From assembly GCA_022791635.1 (NCBI GenBank), contig JAAVZL010000057.1:1-37422 (forward strand): a DNA stretch of 37,422 bases, in the 5' to 3' direction. The DNA comes from Lachnospiraceae bacterium. Its GTDB lineage: Bacteria; Bacillota; Clostridia; Lachnospirales; Lachnospiraceae. Below, piece after piece: positions 30,013 through 37,422 of this stretch. The notes below the pieces were generated by a model. It made no database searches. It was not told the origin of the DNA and saw only the letters and a program-made list of their open reading frames with translations. The translations under genes were made by a program, and so were the position numbers. Within the stretch, counting starts at the first letter, position 1, and every line of letters begins with the position of its first letter.

Positions 30013-30370
30013 TCATATAAATCCCTTACTCGCTAAAATCTTATCAAATTTCTTTTCCGACAGAATCTCATGGGTCACAAGCTGCCCGTCATAGAAAAGA
30101 GAAAAGGTTGTAAAGGACGAGGGGCATTCCTGCGCATCCTCTCTGGTCCGGATCCGTATGGACCGGAACACCGCATTTCTGGCCTTTGCCATCTCCTCCA
30201 ATATCGGTACATACTTGGCCGTAAAAGGGCATAGTATCATCAACATCAGGAACGATGGTTTCTTCTGTCTGAATTGATTTTGATGGCATGCCGCCGCACC
30301 CTGCCAGTCCTAATAAAACGCCGATTACAAGAACCATACAGCTCAATATTCTAAAGCTTTTATTGTGCAT
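30013..30370 (-). pseudogene. frameshifted thioredoxin-like lipoprotein
   Basis: One gene split over two frames. The 5' part (from the ATG at 30370) encodes a lipoprotein signal, FRILSCMVLVIGVLLGLAGC, with Cys25 in the lipobox. The 3' part, in the frame one base over, reads KKPSFLMLMILCPFTAKY then VPILEEMAKARNAVFRSIRI, which resembles the strand-Cys-helix start of a thioredoxin fold, and ends with FDKILASKGFI. The shift falls between about 30245 and 30290; neither frame alone makes a sensible protein. The second Cys of a CxxC motif is also absent, so the redox function was probably lost. A one-base error in the sequence cannot be excluded. Confidence 0.75.
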
Positions 30371-30424
30371 AACCCATTTCCTTTCTTCTGCAAATCCGCT
30401 TGTTACCTTGCAGAAAATAACGTG

Positions 30425-30595
30425 TTAATCCGTTTTCTTTGATATATCCGTATCTTCTTGATACCCCGGAATGATTAACAGCACGTGGAGGATAAATACA
30501 TTTTCTTTTACCTCTATATTCATAGCTCCGCCATATTTCTCCGCCACCGTTTTTATATTGGACAGACCTGTGCCGTTTTTGAACATGCCGTTTCC
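30425..30595 (-). pseudogene. C-terminal remnant of a GHKL sensor histidine kinase
   Basis: This frame reads NGMFKNGTGLSNIKTVAEKY then GGAMNIEVKENVFILHVLLI before a stop at 30425. GTGLSNIK is the G-box end of the ATP-binding domain in AgrC/LytS-type (GHKL) kinases, and the following strands match the C-terminus of that fold. Everything N-terminal to it is missing. It is joined directly to the response-regulator remnant upstream. Confidence 0.8.
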
Positions 30596-30789
30596 ATGCC
30601 GTCTATGTCTTTTATCTGAATATCCAAAAACAGAATGTCAATCTGCCCCTCATAGCTCAGCAGCTCTTCGCCGCCGGCAAAGGTCTGGAGGCTGATTTCC
30701 CGGTTCTTTTTGCGGAAAAAACCACAAACCATTTCCTTTATATGGTCGGACATATAGCTTTCATCATCACAGACTGCAATCCGGATCAA
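30553..30789 (-). pseudogene. N-terminal remnant of an AgrA/LytR-type response regulator
   Basis: The frame encodes only the receiver half: MIRIAVCDDESYMSDHIKEM with the acidic pair, then GQIDILFLDIQIKDIDGMET containing the phospho-acceptor Asp. After about residue 67 it runs into kinase-derived DNA in the wrong frame and stops (SKTAQVCPI). Receiver domains of this family need about 120 residues plus a LytTR DNA-binding domain, which are absent. It starts with TTG behind an ideal AAGGAGGTG, under a promoter at 30821-30849, so it was once a working gene. Confidence 0.82.
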
Positions 30790-30820
30790 GGCGACACCTC
30801 CTTACTATGCTGAATACTTT

Positions 30821-30849
30821 ATTATAGTCTGTCCGAAATGTCAAAGCAA
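30821..30849 (-). promoter_or_regulatory. promoter upstream of the collapsed two-component system
   Basis: On the minus strand, TTGCTT (30844-30849), 17 nt, perfect TATAAT (30821-30826). The -35 overlaps a palindrome, AGCAAT TAC ATTGCT on that strand (30845-30859). Confidence 0.45.
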
Positions 30850-30924
30850 TGTAATTGCTGTGAAATACTTTCTGAATGATGCAAAGTGTTTCTTACTCCG
30901 AGTTTTTTCCCCTGTACCCGCATT

Positions 30925-33318
30925 TCAATCTATCGCTTTCATACGCTCCACAAGGGACAGCTTTCTGCTGTAGCGGACCGCACAGACCGAGAATATCGCC
31001 TGCACCAGAAGCAGTGCGGCCGCAAACAGCAGCATCGGAAGCACCGGGAAATGGTAGGTAAGTCTCCCGAACATACCGATCCGGTCAAAGGCCCTGCACA
31101 CAGCCACACTGCACACCGTTCCCAGGGTCAGGGTCACAAGCAGTGTGAGGCCCACATAGTACAGACACTCAAAGGACAGCATCCCCGACAGCTGCCGGTC
31201 GCTCATGCCTACGGACTGAAATATGCCAAATTCCTGCTGACGGGTGATAAGGTTGGTGATCAGCGTATTGGCAAGGTTGATCAGGGCAAACACAAAGATA
31301 AAGACCAGGATGCTGTAGGCGCGGGTCAATTCCCCCCGCAGGCCCATCTCCAGTTCAGCCGCCAGATCCTGAAGGCCGGAGATTGCCACCCGCTCGTCGG
31401 CCACAGCGTCAAATACCGCTCGGCGAAGCTCCCCGCTGTCCTCCTTTGTATGGACATTCACATAACCGGTAAAATCCGAAATTTCCGGATAAAGGGCAGA
31501 CAGCTCCTCCTCTGGCAGAATAAAGAAATGAGCCGTATTGCCGATAGAAACCTGCTCCACAATCCCCATCACGGTGTAGGTTTTGGACTGTCCATTGTAG
31601 CAGGAAACCGTAACGGTATCCCCAACCCGATAGCTGGTCCTGTAAATCTCTTTCAGTGCGCCATCTGCCGGGCAGACCAGGATACCGTCCCCGTCCGCCA
31701 GCTGACGGTAATCCGCTTCTCCCTCCAGAACTGCCTCGCCGGTATACATTCTGGACATATTCTCCTCAGAAATTCCTCTGACAACGAAAGGCTCATGCGC
31801 ACGGTTGCCCGGAATCTCGCTGATGGCCGGTATCTCCACGCATGCCATGCTGTAAGCCGTCACATCATCCACACCGGGAATGGCGGCAAGCTCCTCCCTC
31901 AAAGCTTCTCCCAAGGGATTCTCTTTTTGCATCTCCACAAATTCCTGGCCTGCGTAGTCCTCATATTGCAAAAGGTATTGGCTCCTGTCTCCAAATTGGG
32001 ACTGGGCCATCTCTTCTACATCCACCGAGCTTGCGTAGGCGGAAATACAGAGAAGCAAAATCCCGGTGAGGCTTAAGGAAAGAGCCGTTACAAATGCTTT
32101 TTTGCGGTTCCGGGAGAAGTTCATAAGGGCCAGGCGGGCTATGGTCAGGCGGCGATGGAGCTGTCCGGAAATACTGCGCCCCTCATACCCGGAGTAGCCG
32201 GTAGTCCGAATGGCTTCCATGGCAGATACCTTTCCCACCATAGCCAAAGGCTTCCTGGTAGCAATCAAAACCATGCCATAGGTCAGGAGGGAAATGGCCA
32301 CCGCAGACTGAATATTGCCACGCCAAGGCCAGTAGCCGGGTACGGCAATCAGTGCAATGCCTGCGGCAAGAATCAGTCCCAGGGGAACTGCCAGCACGGT
32401 TAGAAAGCGCCGTTCCCGCTTTACTACCCGCTTTAGCTGCTTCGGTGTTGTTCCAAGCACCTTCAGGCGGCCGTATTCCCGCATTTTTCCCATAACAGAG
32501 ATATAGAAAATATTGTAGATTACGATGGCACAGATGACGGCAATCAGGACTGACAGGATATAAATCTCCATCCCGTTTCCCAGATAAAGGTCCACCATTC
32601 CAAAGTAGTTGGAGCTGTAAAAGGTCCGATCCGCCGGGATTCCCATTTCTGCGAAGAACCCTTCAATATCTGTGCGAAGCTTTTCCGGCTCCATTTTCTG
32701 GCTCCCGGCAAAGCGGAAGCGCAGCTCATAGGGAGCCCTATGACTGTCTGTATCCACGGCAGCCTCCGAGATCCAGACCGTAAAAATCCGGCTGCCGCTC
32801 TCCCCTTTCAAAATGCCTGTGACGGTATAGGGCTTTTCACCGGCCCCAAGGTCCAGAGTGAGGGTCTGGCCCACCTCTGCCGGCAGATTAAAATAATCGA
32901 AAAAAGCTTCCTCGATACAGAGTTCATTTTCCGCCTGTGGATAGTTTCCGTCGATCTCTCCGTAGCCCATCAGGTCCATCATCTCCGGGCTTACAAAGCT
33001 CACGTTTAAAACGCTGTCCTCATGGCGTACGGAGCCGGCGTCTGCGGTATAGCCCCATTTTTCAAACTGTCCCGCATCTGCAAGCCGGGTAACCTCTTCC
33101 CGAGTCAGCCCGTCGCAGCCCGCCTGATACTGTCCCAGGATGTTATCCAGGGTCTCCATCTGCTGTGCGGAGTAGGTAAAGCAAAGGGTCCCCATAAGGC
33201 AGACGGCCAGCGCAATGGTAAGAATGATAAAAATACTCCGGCGCCTGTCGGCTCTCATGCTCCGCCCTGCCAGCTTCTTTTCTACGGTACCGGTGTCGTT
33301 TTCAAAAGGCCATGTCAT
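30925..33318 (-). CDS. FtsX-type ABC transporter permease (MacB/Vex-like)
   Basis: A 797-residue membrane protein with an N-terminal helix (about 29-48, FIILTIALAVCLMGTLCFTY), a large extracellular region, a first FtsX domain (ILSVLIAVICAIVIYNIFYI and following helices), a second single helix (AFVTALSLSLTGILLLCISA), a second extracellular region, and a C-terminal FtsX domain (YSILVFIFVFALINLANTLI, with FGIFQSVGMSDRQL). This is the layout of single-gene permeases that export peptides or lipoproteins, or sense antimicrobials. The ATG overlaps the ATPase stop codon by 4 nt. The ABC pair follows a two-component system, which suggests induction by an envelope signal such as a peptide antibiotic (inference). 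Confidence 0.9.
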   Translation of the reverse strand: MTWPFENDTGTVEKKLAGRSMRADRRRSIFIILTIALAVCLMGTLCFTYSAQQMETLDNILGQYQAGCDGLTREEVTRLADAGQFEKWGYTADAGSVRHEDSVLNVSFVSPEMMDLMGYGEIDGNYPQAENELCIEEAFFDYFNLPAEVGQTLTLDLGAGEKPYTVTGILKGESGSRIFTVWISEAAVDTDSHRAPYELRFRFAGSQKMEPEKLRTDIEGFFAEMGIPADRTFYSSNYFGMVDLYLGNGMEIYILSVLIAVICAIVIYNIFYISVMGKMREYGRLKVLGTTPKQLKRVVKRERRFLTVLAVPLGLILAAGIALIAVPGYWPWRGNIQSAVAISLLTYGMVLIATRKPLAMVGKVSAMEAIRTTGYSGYEGRSISGQLHRRLTIARLALMNFSRNRKKAFVTALSLSLTGILLLCISAYASSVDVEEMAQSQFGDRSQYLLQYEDYAGQEFVEMQKENPLGEALREELAAIPGVDDVTAYSMACVEIPAISEIPGNRAHEPFVVRGISEENMSRMYTGEAVLEGEADYRQLADGDGILVCPADGALKEIYRTSYRVGDTVTVSCYNGQSKTYTVMGIVEQVSIGNTAHFFILPEEELSALYPEISDFTGYVNVHTKEDSGELRRAVFDAVADERVAISGLQDLAAELEMGLRGELTRAYSILVFIFVFALINLANTLITNLITRQQEFGIFQSVGMSDRQLSGMLSFECLYYVGLTLLVTLTLGTVCSVAVCRAFDRIGMFGRLTYHFPVLPMLLFAAALLLVQAIFSVCAVRYSRKLSLVERMKAID

Positions 33319-34001
33319 CGTCCGCCACCTCCCTGCAAGGTAACGATCCTACCGTCCTCAATGCGGATAATGCGGTCGGCAAGCTGGGCGATCTCGTTGT
33401 TGTGGGTAATCATTACAATGGTCTGATTAAATTCCATACTGGTGCGCTTTAAAAGACCCAGCACATCGGCGCTGGTCCTGGAATCCAGATTGCCGGTGGG
33501 CTCGTCAGCCAGGATGATAGCCGGTTTGGTGATCAGGGCCCGGGCAATGGCCACACGCTGCTGCTGTCCCCCGGAGAGGTTATTCGGCATATTGTTAAGC
33601 TTTTCCTCCAAAGCCAGCATCCTCACAATCTCGTCCAAAAATTTCTCATCTGCCGTATCGCCGTCCAACTCCACAGGCAGGACAATATTTTCATAAACGT
33701 TCAGGATTGGAACAAGATTATAGTTCTGAAAGATAAAGCCAATATTGCGGCGGCGGAAGATGGTCAGCTCCTCGTCGTTCTTTTTTGCCAGCTCGTCCCC
33801 GCGGACCAGCACACTGCCGGAGGTTGGCGTATCCAGCCCGCCCATCATGTTAAGCAGAGTGGACTTGCCGCTTCCGGAGGTGCCTACCACAGCCACAAAC
33901 TCCCCCTTCTCCACGGACAGGCTGACGCCGTCCAGGGCACGGGTGATATTTGGCTCACTGCCGTAATACTTTTTCAGGTCGATAGTCTGTAAAACATTCA
34001 T
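33315..34001 (-). CDS. ABC transporter ATPase (MacB/LolD-like)
   Basis: A 228-residue ATPase of the class paired with FtsX-type permeases. GTSGSGKST is Walker [16 protein letters not shown] the signature, [16 protein letters not shown] the Walker B plus D-loop, and [15 protein letters not shown] the H-loop. Length is normal for LolD/MacB partners. GGAGCTTTTACTT precedes the ATG. Overlaps the permease start by 4 nt. Its promoter region carries two tandem 9-bp boxes, also found upstream of the response regulator gene, so the linked two-component system probably controls it. Confidence 0.94.
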   Translation of the reverse strand: MNVLQTIDLKKYYGSEPNITRALDGVSLSVEKGEFVAVVGTSGSGKSTLLNMMGGLDTPTSGSVLVRGDELAKKNDEELTIFRRRNIGFIFQNYNLVPILNVYENIVLPVELDGDTADEKFLDEIVRMLALEEKLNNMPNNLSGGQQQRVAIARALITKPAIILADEPTGNLDSRTSADVLGLLKRTSMEFNQTIVMITHNNEIAQLADRIIRIEDGRIVTLQGGGGR

Positions 34002-34079
34002 AAGTAAAAGCTCCTTTCCTTATCCCATATTTCAGGACATGCAGGGATACCCCTGTGGTGTTTCCCTTCTGATAAGAAT

Positions 34080-34111
34080 ATTGTAAAATCCAAATGTCAC
34101 AGAAATGTTAC
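34080..34111 (-). promoter_or_regulatory. ABC exporter promoter with tandem response-regulator boxes
   Basis: On the minus strand, GTAACATTT (34103-34111) and GTGACATTT (34092-34100) are spaced by exactly 11 bp, one helical turn, as OmpR-class boxes are. TACAAT (34080-34085) follows as the -10. ACATTT of the first box takes the -35 position, with a 17-nt spacer to the -10. There is no proper -35, as expected for an activated promoter. Confidence 0.6.
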
Positions 34112-34118
34112 CCCCCCC

Positions 34119-35150
34119 CTATCTCCAGGGAAGAAATACCGAAAATGTGGAGCCCCTGCCAACCTCTGAAGTTACCTTGATGTAGCCGCCCTGCCGTGTG
34201 ATAATTTCACGAGCCAGGTAGAGACCGATACCCACCCCCTGTTCGCCGTGTACCTCCTCCTCCCGGAAAAAGCGCCGGAAGATAGCTGCCTGGTTGCTCT
34301 CCGGGATGCCCTTGCCGGTATCGGATACATCCAGCTTGACATACATTTCCCATTGTTCCACCGACACATGGATCTTTCCTCCCGCCCGGGTATATTTCAC
34401 CGCGTTATCCAGCAAATTAAACAGAGCCTCCGCCGTCCACTTGCTGTCATGGAAAAAGCGGAGGTTGTCCGGGCAATCTACTGTCACGGAAATGTTCTTT
34501 TTCTCTGCCGCATATACAATACCGCTGCAGGCCATGGCTAAAGTGTCAATCAAAGGGCTGTCTTTCTTTTCCAGCCGGATCGTCCCGATTTCCAGACGGG
34601 AGGTTCTCACAAGGGACTGAAAAAGGAATTCCAGCTTGTCCGTCTGGCTGCGGATGCCCTGCAGGAACTCCCGCCGCTCTTCTTCTGTGACCGGCTTTGT
34701 AAGCAGCGTGTCCGTCACCATTTTCAAATTGCTTACCGGTGTTTTTACCTGGTGAGAGACATCGGATACCAGCATCTGCAGCTCTTGGCGCTCCTCATCC
34801 ACCTTCCGCCGGTTCTCCTGCATGATATCGCACAGTCGTAAGAGGCGGTAGCTGATACGGGCAAAGAGTGTTTCACTGTCCGCAGTACGCACAGGATTTT
34901 CACTGCCGCTTATCATCTGATCCATGGTCCGGCACAGCTCTTTCGTAAATGCGGAAAGCCGTTTGCGAAAGAACAAGGTCAAAAGAAACATCCAGATAAG
35001 GGCGCAGACTATAAGTGGTATGCCAGCCATCAGTACCCACAGCTCTCCTGTCATAGTAAAGAGAACTGCACAGATGGCCAGCATAAAGGCTGCCATACCG
35101 CCGCATGCCAGCAGGAATACCCTTTTCACAGAGCATCGTTCCAGCCTCAT
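34119..35150 (-). CDS. sensor histidine kinase (VncS-like)
   Basis: A 343-residue membrane-bound histidine kinase. Two membrane helices (about 11-35 and 37-61) have almost no loop between them, typical of intramembrane-sensing kinases that watch an ABC transporter. Then come the HisKA domain with SDVSHQVKTPVSNLKMV (His133) and the ATPase domain, with N-box FNLLDNAVKYT, G1 DTGKGIP and G2 GVGIGLYLAREI. The ATG at 35150 overlaps the regulator's stop codon as ATGA and is preceded by GGGAGG; a longer in-frame start at 35171 is unlikely. The stop codon is followed directly by a run of nine G on the coding strand. Partner regulator is upstream, ABC exporter downstream. Confidence 0.93.
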   Translation of the reverse strand: MRLERCSVKRVFLLACGGMAAFMLAICAVLFTMTGELWVLMAGIPLIVCALIWMFLLTLFFRKRLSAFTKELCRTMDQMISGSENPVRTADSETLFARISYRLLRLCDIMQENRRKVDEERQELQMLVSDVSHQVKTPVSNLKMVTDTLLTKPVTEEERREFLQGIRSQTDKLEFLFQSLVRTSRLEIGTIRLEKKDSPLIDTLAMACSGIVYAAEKKNISVTVDCPDNLRFFHDSKWTAEALFNLLDNAVKYTRAGGKIHVSVEQWEMYVKLDVSDTGKGIPESNQAAIFRRFFREEEVHGEQGVGIGLYLAREIITRQGGYIKVTSEVGRGSTFSVFLPWR

Positions 35151-35836
35151 TTTCTCTCGCCTCCCATCCATTGATATCCGATCCCGTAAATTGTCTTAAT
35201 GTAAGTATCGCCCTCCACCTCAATCTTGCCCCGAATACGGCTGATGGAGGTTGTCAGGGTGTGCTCGTCCACATAATTCTCCTCCGCATCCCACAGTTTT
35301 TCCAAAAGACGCTGCCTGGTCAAAATCTGTTTTGGGTTCTTGCAGAAGAGATACAGCATCTTATACTCCATGGGAGAAAGTGCAATCGGCTTTCCGTTCA
35401 GCGAGGCAGACTGCTGGGAAAAATCCAGAAACAGCCTGCCGTCATCATAAAGCTCCCTTGCCAGTCCCCGGTGCTCTAGCATAGCGAACATTGCCCGTAT
35501 CTTCCGCAGCAGAGCGCCAATGGAAAAGGGCTTGGTAATATAATCCACTGCCCCGGCCTCATACCCCCGTATCTGGTCGCTCTCCTGGTCATTGGCAGTC
35601 AGGAAAATGACCAGTGTGTCAGGGTTCTCCGGCTTTATGAGCCTGCACAGATCATAGCCGCTGCCGTCCGGCAGGTTGATGTCCAGAAGCACCAGGTCAT
35701 ATTCTGCCTGAACCAAAGCTTCGGCGGCCGTACCTGCATTCAGGGCAGAAACAGTATCGTAACCTTCCGAAATCAGGTTGTAGGTCAGGGTTTTATTTAA
35801 AAGAGCGTCGTCCTCCACCAGCAAAATTTTCTTCAT
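35147..35836 (-). CDS. OmpR-family response regulator (VncR-like)
   Basis: A 229-residue response regulator. The receiver domain has the acidic Glu8/Asp9 pocket (LLVEDDALLN), the phospho-acceptor Asp52 (LVLLDINLPDG), a Thr switch (FLTANDQES) and a conserved Lys (YITKPFS). The C-terminal winged helix contains SPMEYKMLYLFCKNPKQILT and VDEHTLTTSISRIRGKIEVE. AGGAGGC lies 6 nt before the ATG at 35836; a frame extension upstream has no ribosome site. Cotranscribed with the kinase (4-nt overlap). Boxes matching those upstream of the ABC genes occur in its own promoter, suggesting autoregulation. Confidence 0.94.
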   Translation of the reverse strand: MKKILLVEDDALLNKTLTYNLISEGYDTVSALNAGTAAEALVQAEYDLVLLDINLPDGSGYDLCRLIKPENPDTLVIFLTANDQESDQIRGYEAGAVDYITKPFSIGALLRKIRAMFAMLEHRGLARELYDDGRLFLDFSQQSASLNGKPIALSPMEYKMLYLFCKNPKQILTRQRLLEKLWDAEENYVDEHTLTTSISRIRGKIEVEGDTYIKTIYGIGYQWMGGERK

Positions 35837-35911
35837 GGTCAGCCTCCTATTCTGGTCGCCGCGCGACGGCACGAAAGGGTAATGTCACTTCGGCGTACAC
35901 TTACTTATGAT

Positions 35912-35940
35912 AGTATAACAAATAACTGTCCGCCAAATGT
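35912..35940 (-). promoter_or_regulatory. response regulator promoter, same design as the ABC exporter promoter
   Basis: On the minus strand, ACATTT (35935-35940, part of GTAACATTT at 35935-35943), 17 nt, TATACT (35912-35917). Another GTGACATTA box occurs downstream at 35880-35888. The same box-to-minus-10 distance is seen at 34080-34111. Confidence 0.55.
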
Positions 35941-35958
35941 TACAGCGGACAGTTTTTT
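35924..35958. terminator. strong hairpin upstream of the response regulator gene
   Basis: A perfect 10-bp stem AACTGTCCGC/GCGGACAGTT with an 11-nt loop. It is followed on the plus strand by TTTT and on the minus strand by ATTTGTTAT. It can end minus-strand transcripts coming from 36090. Its loop contains the GTAACATTT box and the -35 of the regulator promoter, so terminator and promoter overlap. Confidence 0.7.
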
Positions 35959-36089
35959 CATCCTATATTCAAAGACAATCTGTTCTTTGATACCCCTATC
36001 CAGCTCCACGCTTTCCAAAATCATTCTGAAAACTCAATTTCATAAGCCCTTTTCTCCAGGTACTCACAATTTCCATTACCAACAGACTC

Positions 36090-36513
36090 CTAGGATGTCC
36101 ACGCCACTTTAAGCTGATTTTCAGATATATAAAATCTGATACGGGTTGAAACTCCATTACTTATATCAATATCAGGCTCTGCCACATAATCAAACATGTA
36201 AACCGTGTGTTTCTGTGTCCAGTCCGAAGTATCCCGGTAATAAATGACCGCATTTTCCGCAGGTACCTTTATCAATCCGAACAGTCTCTCGCTTTCTTTC
36301 AGCCAGCCCTCCACATAGCCATTGTGGTGGGGAGCCGTCCAATGCTCCGCACAAACCCAGATTTTACCATACTCCTGCACGCTCCCACGCATCGCTTTGC
36401 TGCCCACATCGGGATACCTATACAATACCACCATTTTCATCCAGGATCTGCATATCGTAGTCATAGGTTTTCTTGTAATCATCGGCTTCTTCCCATTTTC
36501 CTGTCCAGAGAGC
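36090..36513 (-). pseudogene. frameshifted remnant of an unrecognised protein
   Basis: Two frames join into one protein-like sequence. The 5' part reads ALWTGKWEEADDYKKTYDYD and MQILDENGGIV, then hits a stop. The next frame continues YRYPDVGSKAMRGSVQEYGK to the end at IRFYISENQLKVAWTS. The junction is GTATAGG at 36417-36423, consistent with loss of one TA from GTATATAGG. There is no start codon or ribosome site for the 5' part, which begins just after a stop and overlaps the 3' end of the ABC-2 permease gene by 35 nt. The N-terminus has been lost. The longer open frame starting at 36536 uses a wrong frame at its N-terminus. I do not recognise the family. Confidence 0.6.
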
Positions 36514-37422
36514 TCAAAACGTACAGCGCAAACCATATAATACAGTGAATCGCAAGAATACCAACGTCTTTCATCGCTGTTCCCATGCTCCCGGCGGACA
36601 GGGCCATGATGCCTTCAAAGGCCGGCTGGGATGGAACGATATTGCAGATGACCGCCAGTGGCCCGCTGAGCCCGATCAGAGCGCATAGAATGGGCACCGC
36701 GATAAACACAAGCATAACGATCTTAATATAGACCACGCCAATCATCAGCTCCTCAGAGAACCTGCCGATGAATAGGCCAATCAACGCTGCCACAAAGGAC
36801 GACAGCACAATCAATGCCAGCATCAGCGCAAAATTCTGCCAGGACAATCGAAAACAGATACATGCGGTCACGCCGGAGGACAGGCTTCCAAAAAGGAACC
36901 CCACAACAACCTTCTGCAAAATGTACTGGCTGGACGTCTGCGGCAGGATTTCGTTGACAAAGGCCACACCATCCTCTTTTTCGGAAATGATGTTCATGGC
37001 GTTGAATGTACAGCCCATAAACATGGCGACGATCAGCACAGCGGGGATAAAGATGCCCTGCAGACTTTCCATGATATCAGGGCGCTCCAATGTCTGGATT
37101 TCTGCCTGACCCGCCGCTTCCCGCCGCTCATAGAGGATGGGCAGAGTCGCCGCCGCCTGCCGGAAAATATCCAGCTCGTCCCCGCTGATTGCGGTTTTGA
37201 GGCTGTCGCCGTCTGCCCTCACGCCGATCACATTGGTGGACGGTTCGTTGATGGCGGCGGTCAGTTCTTCCTGTGTCCCATAGGCCGTTACCGGCCCATA
37301 CCGCTTAAGCCATGTGACCGTCTGCGGGGACAGCTCATTTTCCAACACCCCAAAGTGCAGTTCTCCCAGGCTGGACATATCAATGGAACCCATGAAATGC
37401 AAAGCCACAGCCACCAGAATAG
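36479..37422 (-). CDS. ABC-2-type permease, 5' end outside window
   Basis: A membrane permease of the ABC-2 superfamily, truncated by the window edge. The visible 313 residues begin in an N-terminal helix (ILVAVALHFMG), followed by an extracellular region (about residues 20-120) and then about six helices: FIPAVLIVAMFMGCTFNAMN, VVVGFLFGSLSSGVTACICF, FALMLALIVLSSFVAALIGL, VVYIKIVMLVFIAVPILCAL and IHCIIWFALYVLSSL. The NIISEKEDGVAFVNEILP segment is the coupling helix of exporters in this group. The frame is open to the end of the window. An ATPase partner would lie beyond it. The 3' end overlaps the decayed gene remnant, so its last residues (DRKMGRSR) may result from a deletion. Confidence 0.85.
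   Translation of the reverse strand, partial: ILVAVALHFMGSIDMSSLGELHFGVLENELSPQTVTWLKRYGPVTAYGTQEELTAAINEPSTNVIGVRADGDSLKTAISGDELDIFRQAAATLPILYERREAAGQAEIQTLERPDIMESLQGIFIPAVLIVAMFMGCTFNAMNIISEKEDGVAFVNEILPQTSSQYILQKVVVGFLFGSLSSGVTACICFRLSWQNFALMLALIVLSSFVAALIGLFIGRFSEELMIGVVYIKIVMLVFIAVPILCALIGLSGPLAVICNIVPSQPAFEGIMALSAGSMGTAMKDVGILAIHCIIWFALYVLSSLDRKMGRSR

Noticed and set aside
30886..32076. A 396-codon plus-strand open frame opposite the FtsX-type permease
   Set aside because: Antisense shadow of a permease with conserved FtsX segments; no ribosome site or domain.
1..37422. CRISPR arrays, tRNA or rRNA genes, integrases and transposases
   Set aside because: None recognised. The only repeated DNA is the palindrome family, the aldolase duplication, the 21-bp units and short regulatory boxes. 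The palindromes lack a coding transposase, a RAYT-type gene or visible target duplications.

Overview
The window looks like a chromosomal segment of a gut-type member of the Clostridia, most likely a Lachnospiraceae. The grounds are Gram-positive-style ribosome binding sites (AGGAGG-like), lipoproteins with LAGC lipoboxes, a LicR-type PTS regulator, ribose-type ABC sugar importers, a VncRS/Vex-like two-component/ABC-exporter cassette, and moderate GC with AT-rich promoter regions. No rRNA, tRNA, CRISPR array, integrase or transposase was seen.

Layout: (1) 1-1341: the 3' part of an EamA/DMT transporter and a DUF2000 protein. (2) 1415-3064: a small ribbon-helix-helix repressor co-transcribed with an SPFH/band-7 membrane protein, under a promoter with a perfect 14-bp palindrome, flanked by two large palindromic repeats. 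(3) 3089-8557: a cellobiose/aryl-beta-glucoside PTS operon (EIIA, 6-phospho-beta-glucosidase, EIIC, EIIB) divergent from a PRD/EIIA-type activator. (4) 8587-8982: a heptad-repeat coiled-coil protein. (5) 9283-19357: sugar operon 1 on the minus strand (D-lyxose isomerase-like cupin, sugar-binding lipoprotein, ABC ATPase, permease, two tandem FGGY kinases, class II aldolase), divergent from a LacI regulator. (6) 19359-27978: sugar operon 2 on the minus strand (sugar-binding lipoprotein, ABC ATPase, permease, D-2-hydroxyacid dehydrogenase, third FGGY kinase, second aldolase), divergent from a DeoR regulator. (7) 28023-29962: a zinc-ribbon protein and a MATE exporter, divergent. (8) 30013-30789: decayed genes, namely a frameshifted thioredoxin-like lipoprotein and a two-component system collapsed by an internal deletion. 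(9) 30925-35836: response regulator, histidine kinase, ABC ATPase and FtsX-type permease. (10) 36090-37422: a frameshifted unrecognised gene remnant and an ABC-2 permease running off the window.

How the genes work together: operons 1 and 2 form a paired carbohydrate locus. Each imports a sugar through its own ABC system, phosphorylates it with FGGY kinases and should split the product with closely similar class II aldolases. The isomerase in operon 1 suggests D-lyxose or D-mannose, or a related aldose, as substrate; the dehydrogenase in operon 2 suggests a different, possibly acidic or ketoacid, entry compound. The exact sugars cannot be read from sequence.

The most unusual feature is a family of four dispersed palindromes (1415-1526, 2886-3064, 9088-9275, 20401-20468). 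Each lies 3-24 nt past the stop codon of a minus-strand gene. The two long copies share a conserved core but have different outer arms, and in every copy the outer arms are complementary to each other. They lack a following U-tract, so they do not look like ordinary intrinsic terminators.
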